Shown here: positions 1 through 7,677 of the stretch, one piece after another | Layout of the letters: each line of letters opens with the position of its first letter | Position numbering within the stretch: position 1 is the first letter of the stretch | From: CAZMYO01 sp964570525 | GTDB taxonomy: Bacteria > Patescibacteriota > Patescibacteriia > Magasanikbacterales > GWA2-37-8 | Assembly (NCBI GenBank): GCA_964570525.1 | Contig: CAZMYO010000029.1 | Coordinates: 1 to 33,378, forward strand | Direction: 5' to 3' | DNA length: 33,378 nt | The notes under the pieces: generated by a model | What the model saw: the letters and a program-made list of their open reading frames with translations, nothing else | Databases searched by the model: none | What the model was told of the DNA's origin: nothing | Program-made: the position numbers and the translations under genes

Positions 1-1
1 G

Positions 2-628
2 CCGATTGTTTTTGATTGCGCACCGAGCGAGATAGCGTGGAGTCAAAAAGAAGTTAATAAAAATACCAAAGCCTATGCCGGCCCCCTCTTCAAAGGTATT
101 TTTGAAACTCTCGGCCACCTCGAGCATCTTTACACCTCATTTCCCGAAGGCAAGATTTCCCGCGAAACCATTACCATTGGCAGTAAAACATCCAAACAAC
201 TGGAAACAGAACTCAACAAAGCAGGATTCCGGATTTCTGACTACGCCCGACACATGATGAAGCAAAAAGAATTTGTTATTCAAAAAAAATCGGAACAGGC
301 TAATCTGGTGCGTCTTACCGTGCGAGACCTTGGTTTTCTCAATGGTGTCACCACTGATAAAATTTACAAAAAAGCGGAAGAATTTGGTTTAGAATTATGC
401 CCGGCCGAAGTCGGGCCGCAGTATCGTTTGAAATATACTAACCAGCCAATGAACGAATATCTGTATGTTGCCATGAAGCAGATTTCCGACCCCTACGGCT
501 ATCCGAGCGTCTTCTACCTGAGGCGCTATGAGGACGGGGTCTGGCTGGAGGACAGCCACGCGAGGCCGGACTATCGTTGGCATCCCGAGCTTCAGTTCGT
601 CTTCCGTCTCTCCAGTTTCCGCAAGTAA
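2..628 (+). CDS. Conserved hypothetical protein, 5'-truncated by the window edge
   Basis: The frame is open from the first full codon of the window, so the true start lies upstream; only the last 208 residues are visible. An internal ATG at 254 would give 124 aa, but the frame stays open and protein-like before it (motifs such as GFRISDYARHM). The C-terminal half carries the blocks DLGFLNGVTTDKIYKKAEE, LELCPAEVGPQYRL and a charged, aromatic tail. I recognise this pattern from uncharacterised proteins common in Patescibacteria, where they often occur in variable regions; that is memory, not a search. No transmembrane segment, signal peptide or catalytic motif is visible. It may be a soluble accessory protein. 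Function unknown. Confidence 0.75.
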   Translation, partial: PIVFDCAPSEIAWSQKEVNKNTKAYAGPLFKGIFETLGHLEHLYTSFPEGKISRETITIGSKTSKQLETELNKAGFRISDYARHMMKQKEFVIQKKSEQANLVRLTVRDLGFLNGVTTDKIYKKAEEFGLELCPAEVGPQYRLKYTNQPMNEYLYVAMKQISDPYGYPSVFYLRRYEDGVWLEDSHARPDYRWHPELQFVFRLSSFRK

Positions 629-660
629 CTTTGCAATTTTGAATCTTTTGGTCACTTTTG

Positions 661-756
661 CTCCCCTTTCGTCTCATAGAAGATCATCCACTCGAGGAAG
701 CCATGAAACGGATAAAAGAAATGTCAAAATTGGGGCGAGGAAGTTCCGCAAATTAA
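661..756 (+). pseudogene. Possible 3' remnant of a coding sequence
   Basis: A short open stretch reads as a plausible charged C-terminus (PFRLIEDHPLEEAMKRIKEM then SKLGRGSSAN and stop). It has no ATG or Shine-Dalgarno site at its start; an in-frame ATG at 703 would leave only 17 residues. It may be a gene fragment left after rearrangement, or chance. Confidence 0.22.
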
Positions 757-778
757 ACGCCAAAGAAAAAATCCTAAT

Positions 779-810
779 AAAAAAAACTCCCTCCGCCTAG
801 GCGGAGGGAG
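779..810 (-). terminator. Rho-independent terminator of the CxxC gene
   Basis: A perfect 24-bp palindrome at 787-810 (arms CTCCCTCCGCCT / AGGCGGAGGGAG) is followed on the minus strand by eight T residues (plus-strand A run 779-786). It lies 16 bp beyond the stop codon of the minus-strand gene ending at 826. Confidence 0.85.
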
Positions 811-825
811 TCTAATTTTCAACAA

Positions 826-1146
826 TTAACCGTTTCTGCGAGCTTGCATGCAATCTCGGCAGTAAACTGGTTTATCGCCAGACGGTTGGAAGGGCAATTG
901 AGTAATAGCCGCTCCGCAACCGGCACAGGTCAAATTGACGCTGTACATTTGGCGAGGGGCGCGCGGACCGCGGCTCATGCCGCCACCCATGCCACCACCA
1001 CTACTTTGACGAAAGGCGCGATTGCATTCACTGCAATACACGGGTCTGTCGCCAGATGGTTGAAAAGGCAATTGAGAAATGTGGGTCCCGCACTTAGCGC
1101 AGGTTAAGTCCACATCATACATTTGCCGATCAGTGCCATATGCCAT
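826..1146 (-). CDS. Tandem CxxC zinc-ribbon protein
   Basis: The 106-aa protein has two near-identical zinc-ribbon units. Each reads C-x2-C, then 18 residues containing LPFQPSGD and PVY, then C-x2-C (CAKC...CSEC and CAGC...CRDC). They are joined by a Gly/Ser/Arg linker of about 20 residues. This resembles the family called CxxC-x17-CxxC, with a spacer one residue longer. Each unit should bind one zinc through four cysteines. The family is small and cytosolic and its role is not established; nucleic-acid binding is a guess from the basic linker. The gene has its own consensus promoter at 1307-1335, a structured leader of about 150 nt and a strong terminator, so it is transcribed as its own unit. 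No clear Shine-Dalgarno site precedes the ATG at 1146. An in-frame ATG at codon 9 is a less likely start. Confidence 0.85.
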   Translation of the reverse strand: MAYGTDRQMYDVDLTCAKCGTHISQLPFQPSGDRPVYCSECNRAFRQSSGGGMGGGMSRGPRAPRQMYSVNLTCAGCGAAITQLPFQPSGDKPVYCRDCMQARRNG

Positions 1147-1159
1147 AGTATGTGCTTTA

Positions 1160-1190
1160 CCCCAGGAATTCGCTAGGCGAATTATCGGGG
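1160..1190 (-). other. Hairpin just upstream of the CxxC gene
   Basis: Arms CCCC...AATTCGC and GCGAATT...GGGG form an imperfect stem with a 3-nt internal loop. It ends 13 nt before the start codon on the minus strand, so it could affect ribosome access. Coordinates cover the stem only. Confidence 0.5.
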
Positions 1191-1198
1191 TCTGTTAC

Positions 1199-1278
1199 GT
1201 TCCCAAAATGATGTTTGAGAAATTTTTAATAAAATTGCTCGACCGTCTCCAACGTTATATTGGAGATGTTTTGGGAAC
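1199..1278 (-). promoter_or_regulatory. Structured 5' leader with nested inverted repeats
   Basis: A perfect 10-bp inverted repeat (GTTCCCAAAA at 1199-1208, TTTTGGGAAC at 1269-1278) encloses a second stem (CTCCAA 1247-1252, TTGGAG 1260-1265). It lies between the promoter at 1307-1335 and the CxxC gene, so it is in the 5' untranslated RNA. I know no riboswitch class that matches it. It could be a cis-regulatory RNA or a leftover mobile repeat. Confidence 0.5.
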
Positions 1279-1306
1279 TATTCGTTCACCAATTTACAAT
1301 GAAAAA

Positions 1307-1335
1307 AGTATACCATAAATTTAACTTCTTGTCAA
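1307..1335 (-). promoter_or_regulatory. Sigma-70-type promoter of the CxxC gene
   Basis: On the minus strand TTGACA (1330-1335) and TATACT (1307-1312) are 17 bp apart. The -35 box overlaps the stop codon of the upstream ATPase gene. Predicted transcription start is near 1300. Confidence 0.75.
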
Positions 1336-3233
1336 GCAAGTGTGTCAAGTGGCAAATCGCCCTTAGTTTTTAGGTTATCCACCACTCCCGGCCGGAGTAT
1401 TTTCGGTTGAGTTTTTTCCGGCAACAACTCTGGCAGAGAGGTAAGGGCTGGGGCGCTCGGCCCGTCTTGCCGAGTATGCGGCGAGGCAGGCTGGTGGTGA
1501 GGTTGCGAATGAGGACGGGTGGATGACTGGGATGAGCCAGGCGAAGCACCCGTAGCTTGAGCTAACGACATGCCTTTTTGGCGAGGATTTCCCAAAAGAA
1601 CATTTTCTTGAAACGGACGCGGCCGCTGGCCATCTTTTTTTATTGTTTTATTGTTTTCTTGATTTTTTTTGGGGAAATTTTGGGAAGTATCGCGCCACCC
1701 ATCACCGTCGTGAGAGCGAGGTGGACCAGACGGTCTGGAGTTGCTTTGAGAAAATGGCCGGCCAGCTGGCTTGCCGTCGCCACCACCTCTAGTGGTGACA
1801 AGTCGCGACCTGTCTACCGGCGCTCTTGCCGGAGCCGGGGTTTTTCCGACATTTTTAAACATTTCTTCTTCCGGATCTACTTCAAGTCTCCCCGCCTCTT
1901 CCGCTCCCACCGGCATCATGCCGCTCCAGCGCATCACCTTTTCTTCAATATCTTCGCGACTGGTGGCATAGCGTTCCCGAGAAACTTTTACCACTCTTTC
2001 GGTGCTTTGGGTAGAAAGGGCAATGGGCGGTAAAGTAGTAGCGCTAAATGGCCGTGAAGCGATGCCGTCAATCATGAGCTTAAGATATACTTGGAATTTC
2101 GGCAGGTTTACTAAATCTTCTTCAATAAAAGTAGGCGCGAACTCCTTGGCTAAAATTTCGGCATCAGTCGAGCCTACGCGGAAGGTTACCATCGTACCCA
2201 CGTTACCAATCACCGATGCCAAAACCATCTCATCGAGCTGTTCCATATACTGGTGCGCCATAATGAGATCCAACCGATATTTGCGCGCCTCGGATAAAAT
2301 ATTGGCAAAACTTTCGGTGGCGAAATTTTGGAACTCATCAACATACAGAAAAAAATCATTGCGGGATTTTTCGGGAATATCGACGCGCTCCATAGCGGCC
2401 AGCTGAATTCTGGTAATCAACATGCCGCCGAGAAGCCGCGAATTGTCTTCGCCGATGCGGCCCTTGGACAAGTTCATGATAAAAATTTTCTTATTGTCCA
2501 TGATTTCACGAATGTCAATTCGCGACTTTACCTGGGCGACGATGTTGCGAATTACCGAAGCCGACAAAAATTGACCGATTTTATTTTGAATCGGCGACAC
2601 CGCTTCGGACCTGAACTTATCGGTATAGTTGGCAAACTCCGTCTGCCAAAAAGCTTTTATCACCGGATCTTTGGAGTTGCTCACCACCTGATCGCGATAT
2701 TTTTTATCGGCCAACATGCGATTGATACCGAGAAGAGTGGTACCCGGAAAATCGAGCAGAGCCAGAATGGTATTATTTAAAATGTACTCCATGCGGGCGC
2801 TCCAAACATCCGGCCAAATCTTTTTAAATACTCCCATAAGGCCCGAGGCTACCAAATGCTTCTGTTCCGGCCTAATAGTCTCCAAGATGTTAAAACCAAT
2901 GGGAAAATTAATATCCGCCGGATTAAAATACACCACATCATTAATTCGGTTGGCAGGGATGTAGTCAATAATCTTTTCCGCGAAATCGCCGTGCGGATCT
3001 ACCAAGCCAACGCCATGACCGGCATAAATATCGTTGAGCACCATGTTCTCTAAAATGGTCGTTTTGCCCATGCCGGTTTTCCCGACCACATACATATGGC
3101 GGCGGCGATCATCGAGCTTGATGCCGAATTTTCGGTTCTGATTGCGAAAATTGGTCGCGCCAAAAAAGTTGATGTCAGAATCAGCTTTGATTGGCGGTGT
3201 TGGTGGTGCTGGATTGTCTTGGTTGTTCTCCAT
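1332..3233 (-). CDS. VirD4/TraG-like P-loop ATPase
   Basis: The 633-aa protein is a hexameric-type P-loop ATPase of the VirD4/TraG/DUF87 (HerA-like) group, which moves DNA or protein at membranes or cell poles. Counting from the upstream TTG, Walker A is GKTGMGKT at 57-64 (51-58 from the ATG), a VDPHGDF motif follows at 84-90, and Walker B is FLYVDEF at 301-307. No transmembrane segment precedes the ATPase domain, unlike classical VirD4, so it may be recruited by a partner. The last ~190 residues are low-complexity, rich in Pro, Ser, Gln, Arg and Gly, and probably disordered. I chose ATG 3233 over the TTG at 3251: a TATAAT box ends 6 bp before that ATG, so the mRNA would start on or beside it. 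The natural guess is DNA transfer or uptake. A type IV secretion operon is not visible here. Confidence 0.82.
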   Translation of the reverse strand: MENNQDNPAPPTPPIKADSDINFFGATNFRNQNRKFGIKLDDRRRHMYVVGKTGMGKTTILENMVLNDIYAGHGVGLVDPHGDFAEKIIDYIPANRINDVVYFNPADINFPIGFNILETIRPEQKHLVASGLMGVFKKIWPDVWSARMEYILNNTILALLDFPGTTLLGINRMLADKKYRDQVVSNSKDPVIKAFWQTEFANYTDKFRSEAVSPIQNKIGQFLSASVIRNIVAQVKSRIDIREIMDNKKIFIMNLSKGRIGEDNSRLLGGMLITRIQLAAMERVDIPEKSRNDFFLYVDEFQNFATESFANILSEARKYRLDLIMAHQYMEQLDEMVLASVIGNVGTMVTFRVGSTDAEILAKEFAPTFIEEDLVNLPKFQVYLKLMIDGIASRPFSATTLPPIALSTQSTERVVKVSRERYATSREDIEEKVMRWSGMMPVGAEEAGRLEVDPEEEMFKNVGKTPAPARAPVDRSRLVTTRGGGDGKPAGRPFSQSNSRPSGPPRSHDGDGWRDTSQNFPKKNQENNKTIKKDGQRPRPFQENVLLGNPRQKGMSLAQATGASPGSSQSSTRPHSQPHHQPASPHTRQDGPSAPALTSLPELLPEKTQPKILRPGVVDNLKTKGDLPLDTLA

Positions 3234-3239
3234 AGCAAC

Positions 3240-3268
3240 ATTATATAACAAAAGAACGGTAAAAACAA
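3240..3268 (-). promoter_or_regulatory. Promoter placing the ATPase mRNA start at its ATG
   Basis: On the minus strand TTGTTT (3263-3268) and TATAAT (3240-3245) are 17 bp apart. Only 6 bp separate TATAAT from the ATG at 3233, which predicts a leaderless transcript. Confidence 0.6.
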
Positions 3269-3292
3269 CCAGAAAATGAAGCTTAGCTCAAT

Positions 3293-4021
3293 TTACTCTT
3301 CCTTAATATCTAAGGCGGTAACAATAACCGGATTCACCGGACTCGACATTTCGGACCCATTGCTCTGTACTGGTGCGGTCGCGATTTTATCAACAACATC
3401 AAGGCCGCTTACGACACTGCCGAAAATTACATAATTTTTTGGCAAAGGATAACTGGCGTGCATAATAAAAAATTGGCTGCCGGTGGTATTTGGCCCGGCG
3501 TTGGCCATGGCGATGGTCCCGCGCGTATACTCACCGCTGAACGGTTCATCATCAAAACGATAGCCCGGATCGCCGGTGCCATCCCCTTTCGGATCGCCGC
3601 CCTGAATCATAAAACCATTAATGACCCGGTGAAAGATGGTGGTGTTGTAAAAATTATTTTGCGCGAGATTAACAAAATTATTTACGGTAATCGGGGTTTC
3701 CTTGGCGTTAAGATTAACAGTGATGTCTCCTAAGGTCGTGCGGAGGATGGCGGTATATTTTTTATTTTTGTCTATGCTCATGGAAAAAGGCTTAGCGCGC
3801 CTCTTCGGCGCATTGGTTATAGCGGTTTTTTTATCCGAGGGTAAGCTCGCGGTCTCTTGGTTATCATTCTTTGGCTGAACATTCTCCTTTGATAACATAT
3901 CTTCGAGTGTGCCGGACTTCTTGGTGAGATTAGCTGCCCTTTGATCTTGCGCCTTCAGAAGGTACGCAAAACCCCAGCCAAGCGCGGCAACAATCGCTAT
4001 AACGACAAGTAAACGAAACAT
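3293..4021 (-). CDS. Membrane-anchored cyclophilin-type peptidyl-prolyl isomerase
   Basis: The 242-aa protein speeds cis-trans isomerisation of proline bonds. An N-terminal transmembrane helix (residues 1-22) anchors it, followed by a polar linker to about residue 85 and a cyclophilin domain. Signature blocks are IFHRVINGFMIQGGD (129-143, with the catalytic Arg) and AMANAGPNTTGSQFF (171-185). The domain most likely faces outside and helps fold exported proteins. I start it at ATG 4021. An upstream ATG at 4093 would add 24 charged residues before the helix and overlap the preceding gene by 47 bp. It lies 25 bp downstream of the thermonuclease gene and is probably co-transcribed with it and the HIT gene. 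Confidence 0.9.
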   Translation of the reverse strand: MFRLLVVIAIVAALGWGFAYLLKAQDQRAANLTKKSGTLEDMLSKENVQPKNDNQETASLPSDKKTAITNAPKRRAKPFSMSIDKNKKYTAILRTTLGDITVNLNAKETPITVNNFVNLAQNNFYNTTIFHRVINGFMIQGGDPKGDGTGDPGYRFDDEPFSGEYTRGTIAMANAGPNTTGSQFFIMHASYPLPKNYVIFGSVVSGLDVVDKIATAPVQSNGSEMSSPVNPVIVTALDIKEE

Positions 4022-4046
4022 ATTAATATGTGTCAAAAATAGATAG

Positions 4047-4649
4047 TTATCGACAAGCGCTCCAGAGCCCTCGCCCCGCTTCTCTCGCCTCACGCGCGGC
4101 GGCTACAAACGCCGCGCTGTATTTTACATCCGGCGGAAAAGTGGCCGCCTGGGCGTAGCCTTCTTTCACTAATTCCAAATTTACAAACGTTCCATCTTCC
4201 AAATATACGTACCGCAGGAGCCGTCCGTACTTGTCTACCTCGGAAACATCTTTAACCAGCCTCACCTTTTGTCCCGAAACAAAACTTTTATTGGCCGCCG
4301 AAGCCTCTTTGCCAAAACACTGCACCGGTTTGCGCGGGTGCGCTGTTTCCGGAGTATCCATTCCAATATAACGCACTTTTTCTCCGCTATCTATTTCAAT
4401 GGTGTCCCCATCCACCACGCGAAGGACGAGGTGATACTCACCGTCTACCGGAGCTGGTTTCTCTGCCACCTTTACTTTCGCTGTCGCCAACTCGATGTTT
4501 GGCGCGGAAGTAGCCGCGGGCGGTTTGATAAAACTTTTTATCGTCTTGGGCGATAAAACTCTTTGATTTTTAAAAATAACCGCCTGCGTCGCAAATCCCA
4601 GCATGAGAATTGCCACGATAATTATATATTTTTTTAATCGGCGTCCCAT
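4047..4649 (-). CDS. Membrane-anchored thermonuclease (staphylococcal nuclease fold)
   Basis: The 200-aa protein is an SNase-family Ca2+-dependent nuclease with an N-terminal membrane anchor or signal (residues 8-25) and a Pro/Ala/Lys linker. The catalytic domain begins near residue 72. Visible residues are VVDGDTI (78-84, metal Asp), R93, D98 and E101 in VRYIGMDTPE, and R143 in DKYGR. These match the family's essential Asp, Arg and Glu positions, so it should be active. It is exported and could degrade extracellular or host DNA to feed nucleotide salvage, an attractive role in an organism of this type (inference). The start codon is 13 bp beyond the HIT gene's stop. Confidence 0.9.
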   Translation of the reverse strand: MGRRLKKYIIIVAILMLGFATQAVIFKNQRVLSPKTIKSFIKPPAATSAPNIELATAKVKVAEKPAPVDGEYHLVLRVVDGDTIEIDSGEKVRYIGMDTPETAHPRKPVQCFGKEASAANKSFVSGQKVRLVKDVSEVDKYGRLLRYVYLEDGTFVNLELVKEGYAQAATFPPDVKYSAAFVAAAREAREAGRGLWSACR

Positions 4650-4662
4650 AAATATTAAAAAA

Positions 4663-5067
4663 CTAACTAAATAATTCCGCGATTTTTTTCACGTCTACGG
4701 CCTCTTTAGCCCGAACGATTGAATGCATCGATCCTCCCCCATCTTCGGCGGAACGCGGAATGATATGCCAATGCACATGACCGACAGCCTGGCCCGCGGC
4801 CGGGCGATCGTTAATGCCGATATTAATTCCCTCGGGATTAAGCACTCCCTGAACACGACGCAGGGTTCCCTGGAGTCCTATCATCATTTGCGACCAATCT
4901 TCGCTATCCATCTCGAGTAGGGACACAAAATGTTGCTTGGGTACTACCACAGTATGGCCCTTGGCGCAGGGGTGAATATCCAAAAACGCCAGCACGTAAT
5001 CGTCTTCGTAAACTTTGTAATTCGGAATCTCTCCGGAAATAATCTTACAAAACAAGCAGTCTATCAT
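4663..5067 (-). CDS. HIT-family nucleotide-binding protein
   Basis: The 134-aa cytosolic protein has the histidine-triad motif GHVHWHI around residues 96-102 and the typical N-terminus CLFCKIISGEIP. HIT proteins of the HINT type hydrolyse purine phosphoramidates and related nucleotidyl bonds. Length and block order (DDYVLAFLDIHP, GHTVVVPKQH, NIGINDRPAAGQ) are normal for the family. It is the first gene of a probable HIT-thermonuclease-cyclophilin operon. No Shine-Dalgarno site is seen before the ATG. Confidence 0.93.
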   Translation of the reverse strand: MIDCLFCKIISGEIPNYKVYEDDYVLAFLDIHPCAKGHTVVVPKQHFVSLLEMDSEDWSQMMIGLQGTLRRVQGVLNPEGINIGINDRPAAGQAVGHVHWHIIPRSAEDGGGSMHSIVRAKEAVDVKKIAELFS

Positions 5068-5115
5068 AGATTTATTATTAAAAAAGACATTGGTCCATAT
5101 ATTTTTTAGATATTG

Positions 5116-5149
5116 TCCCGACTAAGTCGGGATCCCGCTCGCGGCGGGA
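5116..5149. repeat. Dispersed palindromes (TCCCGACTAAGTCGGGA type)
   Basis: A 17-bp palindrome at 5116-5132 is followed directly by TCCCGC/GCGGGA at 5133-5149. The first recurs at 12385-12403, 20124-20142 and 27670-27690. It lies between the membrane-protein and HIT genes. Confidence 0.8.
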
Positions 5150-5160
5150 GATATTAGATA

Positions 5161-7392
5161 TTATTGATTACCATATCGCCACACTGCCACCAGCCTAAAC
5201 GTGAGTGTTGGCTGCTCCTTTAAACTCTTAGAAGACATAACAACCCAGCATCTATCCGCTTTCGTTAATTCCAATCCCCTATTAAGCAAACTATAATCTT
5301 TCCCACGTTCAAGGTCAACTAATAATTTACCGAGATCTGGTTGCGCAAAATATTGATTAATCGGGAATCCCCCGCCAATAATTTCTTTTCGTGAAATCGC
5401 CTCCAAGGCCAAGAGCTGGTAAGTAGCGGCAACGACGCAATGGGCCCCGCGATCTTGTTCCTCTGACCAGACATACTTCATAGCCAGGTACTCGTCACGG
5501 CTTACGGTATTTGTGTCCGGGCCAAGGGAGTAGGAGGCGATGATACTACAAGAAAACAAGAAAACAAGAAAACAAGAAAACAATGCCCCCCTCTCTTTTC
5601 TAAACAACCAATTTAAGAATACCATACAAAGGACTACGAAGAGCAGGGCCACGACATTATCCAATCGGCGGGACAATATTTGCTCACCAACCAAAATATA
5701 CCGCCCGATAATGTAGCTGCTCATAATACTCACCCACATCAGAACAAGCCATGTGTAAGCAGCTTCTTTTTTTTTCAAACTAATAAACAACCCGACGGAC
5801 ACCGCAATGATAAAAAGTACCATGAAACCGACCAGCCACCAGCGCCAACTGGTAAACACGTTAACCACAAAAGCATAACTCGGCACCTGATTAAAAATAA
5901 TATTACCGGTAGAAATATCGTGCGGCCGAGGGCCGCTCGCGAGATACCAGGCCGTAAAATTACCGAATAATTGTTTAACTTGAGTAAGCCAGTCAATTCC
6001 CGCCGGAAAATTGCTGTAGCCAAAAAACAACTCAATGGCGGGAATAATTAAAACGGCCAGCAAGGTTGTCATCGCGAGGCCGAAGGCCGTGGCGATTTCC
6101 TGGTATAAAGCACTTCTTAATCCAGGGGATTGCTTCGTCGCTTGAGCCACTTCTCGCAATGACAGCGCCCGTACGACTTCCGCCAATCCCCAACTTATTA
6201 CAAACAGCAACGCATACAGAGCATAACCGAAAAAAGAAAACAAACCAAGCGCCAATAAAATTATTGTTTGTTCCCATCTGCTATCTTGCAATCGCTTTAA
6301 GACGAGAACGGTAAACAAAAGCCAACTTAAAAATCCTAAATTTACCGGCAAAGTAAACGCTCCGCCCGCCTGCCAAGCAAACGGCAAAAAACCAAGCCAC
6401 ACCAAGAACAAGGACCGTTTCTTCTTCCAGCCAAAGCAACTACCGAGCTCAAAGAGGAGTAGCGGTAAAAACAGCGACCACATAATCGGCAGGAACCACC
6501 TGTTGAGAAGTAAAAGGTCAATGGACAAAAGGCGTGAGATAATAGCCGAAATACCCCAAAAATTCCCATATGACAGCTGGCCAATCACACTTTTTAAATT
6601 TTGGGATTTTGAATTTGATTGGGAATTGAGAACCTGCCTGCCGGCAGGCAAGGTTGGGAATTGGGAATTTTCATCAAGCTTGGCCTCCTTAAACGGCAGT
6701 TCCTGAACCATTCTCTCCTCGTTCGCGATATGCCTCCATTGGTCGGCCCCGTAGAGAAGCTCGTGCGTGAGCGGCAAATAGCTGTGGAGGAGCAAAGAGT
6801 GCGCCATCAGTAAAAATAAAATTGTGCCGGTGCGCAGTGAAGAAAATACCAACAACCCCAGCAGGAGCGTCGCGGCGAAAAAAATGTAGATATAAGAACT
6901 CGGGATAGTCTGCCAGGGAGTAAGAATGTTCTCCACCGTCCGCGCGTGATAAAGTAATAAAAAACCCCAAGCGGCCAACCCGCCATAGACTACAAACCCG
7001 AGCCTGCTCGCCACCCAATACGGCTCGCCGCTCACCACTTCGCCCTCCTCTTCGGCCAAAGGTTCCCCGGCCCACATTTTTAATAAATTAAAAATAAAAC
7101 CGTTTATAAAAAAAATGCCGGCCATCACCGGCGCCGTGAGCGTGTAAAAAATCACCGCGAGGCCAGAGAGCCAGCCGAGCAAGGTAAAACTTAAGAGCGC
7201 TCCCAAGATTCTGGTGCGCCACCCTGCTTTAAAATGAAAAAAGTTAACCAGAAGTCCCGCTGCCCCAGCGGAGCTGTGCCAGAGCAAAAGCAAAAAAAGT
7301 ATCCACCCAAAGCCACCGTTGTGCCAGCGAGTAAGATTAAAAAAAACCAAAATCGTAAGGACCAGCACCCAAAAACTTCTCTTAAATAACAT
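5161..7392 (-). CDS. Large multi-pass membrane protein
   Basis: The 743-aa protein consists mostly of hydrophobic helices, roughly a dozen or more, over residues 1-630. A soluble C-terminal region of about 110 residues follows. The layout resembles bacterial GT-C-like or DUF6541-like membrane proteins of cell-surface glycan biosynthesis, but I cannot see a decisive catalytic motif. Two in-frame repeat insertions break it: residues ~243-267 (with LPAGRQ) and ~410-442, encoded by a complete GTCATTGCGAG-type palindromic element at 6068-6163. The reading frame stays open through both. No Shine-Dalgarno site precedes the ATG. A TATAAT at 7494-7499 (minus) could be the -10 box, but its -35 is poor. 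Confidence 0.75.
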   Translation of the reverse strand: MLFKRSFWVLVLTILVFFNLTRWHNGGFGWILFLLLLWHSSAGAAGLLVNFFHFKAGWRTRILGALLSFTLLGWLSGLAVIFYTLTAPVMAGIFFINGFIFNLLKMWAGEPLAEEEGEVVSGEPYWVASRLGFVVYGGLAAWGFLLLYHARTVENILTPWQTIPSSYIYIFFAATLLLGLLVFSSLRTGTILFLLMAHSLLLHSYLPLTHELLYGADQWRHIANEERMVQELPFKEAKLDENSQFPTLPAGRQVLNSQSNSKSQNLKSVIGQLSYGNFWGISAIISRLLSIDLLLLNRWFLPIMWSLFLPLLLFELGSCFGWKKKRSLFLVWLGFLPFAWQAGGAFTLPVNLGFLSWLLFTVLVLKRLQDSRWEQTIILLALGLFSFFGYALYALLFVISWGLAEVVRALSLREVAQATKQSPGLRSALYQEIATAFGLAMTTLLAVLIIPAIELFFGYSNFPAGIDWLTQVKQLFGNFTAWYLASGPRPHDISTGNIIFNQVPSYAFVVNVFTSWRWWLVGFMVLFIIAVSVGLFISLKKKEAAYTWLVLMWVSIMSSYIIGRYILVGEQILSRRLDNVVALLFVVLCMVFLNWLFRKERGALFSCFLVFLFSCSIIASYSLGPDTNTVSRDEYLAMKYVWSEEQDRGAHCVVAATYQLLALEAISRKEIIGGGFPINQYFAQPDLGKLLVDLERGKDYSLLNRGLELTKADRCWVVMSSKSLKEQPTLTFRLVAVWRYGNQ
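6068..6163. repeat. GTCATTGCGAG palindromic element inside a coding region
   Basis: The ends are GTCATCGCGAG (6068-6078) and CTCGCAATGAC (6153-6163), inverted copies with one mismatch. Inside are arms of the form CGTGGCGAT and ATTGCTTCGTCG. It is 96 bp, a multiple of three, and encodes about 32 residues of the membrane protein. Relatives lie at 9591-9715 and 16213-16379. Confidence 0.8.
6593..6670. repeat. CCTGCCGGCAGG repeat with AT-rich short repeats, in frame
   Basis: The palindromic core CCTGCCGGCAGG lies between imperfect repeats of the form AATTCCCAAT and AAATTCAAAATCCC. On the minus strand it encodes LPAGRQVLNSQSNSKSQN in the membrane protein. The same core occurs in recR (10130-10145) and in intergenic DNA at 19057-19076. 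Confidence 0.75.
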
Positions 7393-7677
7393 ATTTTTTC
7401 GTATATTTCACAGCTTTCATCACCGCCATGAGGCGGGACCCCGCTGCGGCGGTGGTACTTCGCACATTTCATTAAAACTAAACTCATTTTAACATTATAG
7501 GGGTAGAAATACAACGGCAGACAAAACCACACAATCTCCTCACACTTCCTCCACACAAACCACTTGTGGTAAGATAGCGAACTGGGATAGAATAACCATC
7601 ACACAACACACCCCTACCCCTCTTTTTAGAGGGGAATAAACCCACCCGCCCACATTCGCATATTCGCATATCATTAT
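7393..7677. other. Divergent intergenic region between membrane protein and dnaB
   Basis: It holds a possible minus-strand TATAAT (7494-7499), a GC-rich stem near 7427-7455, an extended -10 candidate for dnaB (TGG-TAAGAT, 7567-7575) and a perfect hairpin CCCCTCT-TTTT-AGAGGGG (7617-7634) in the dnaB leader. I see no gene in it. Confidence 0.5.
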
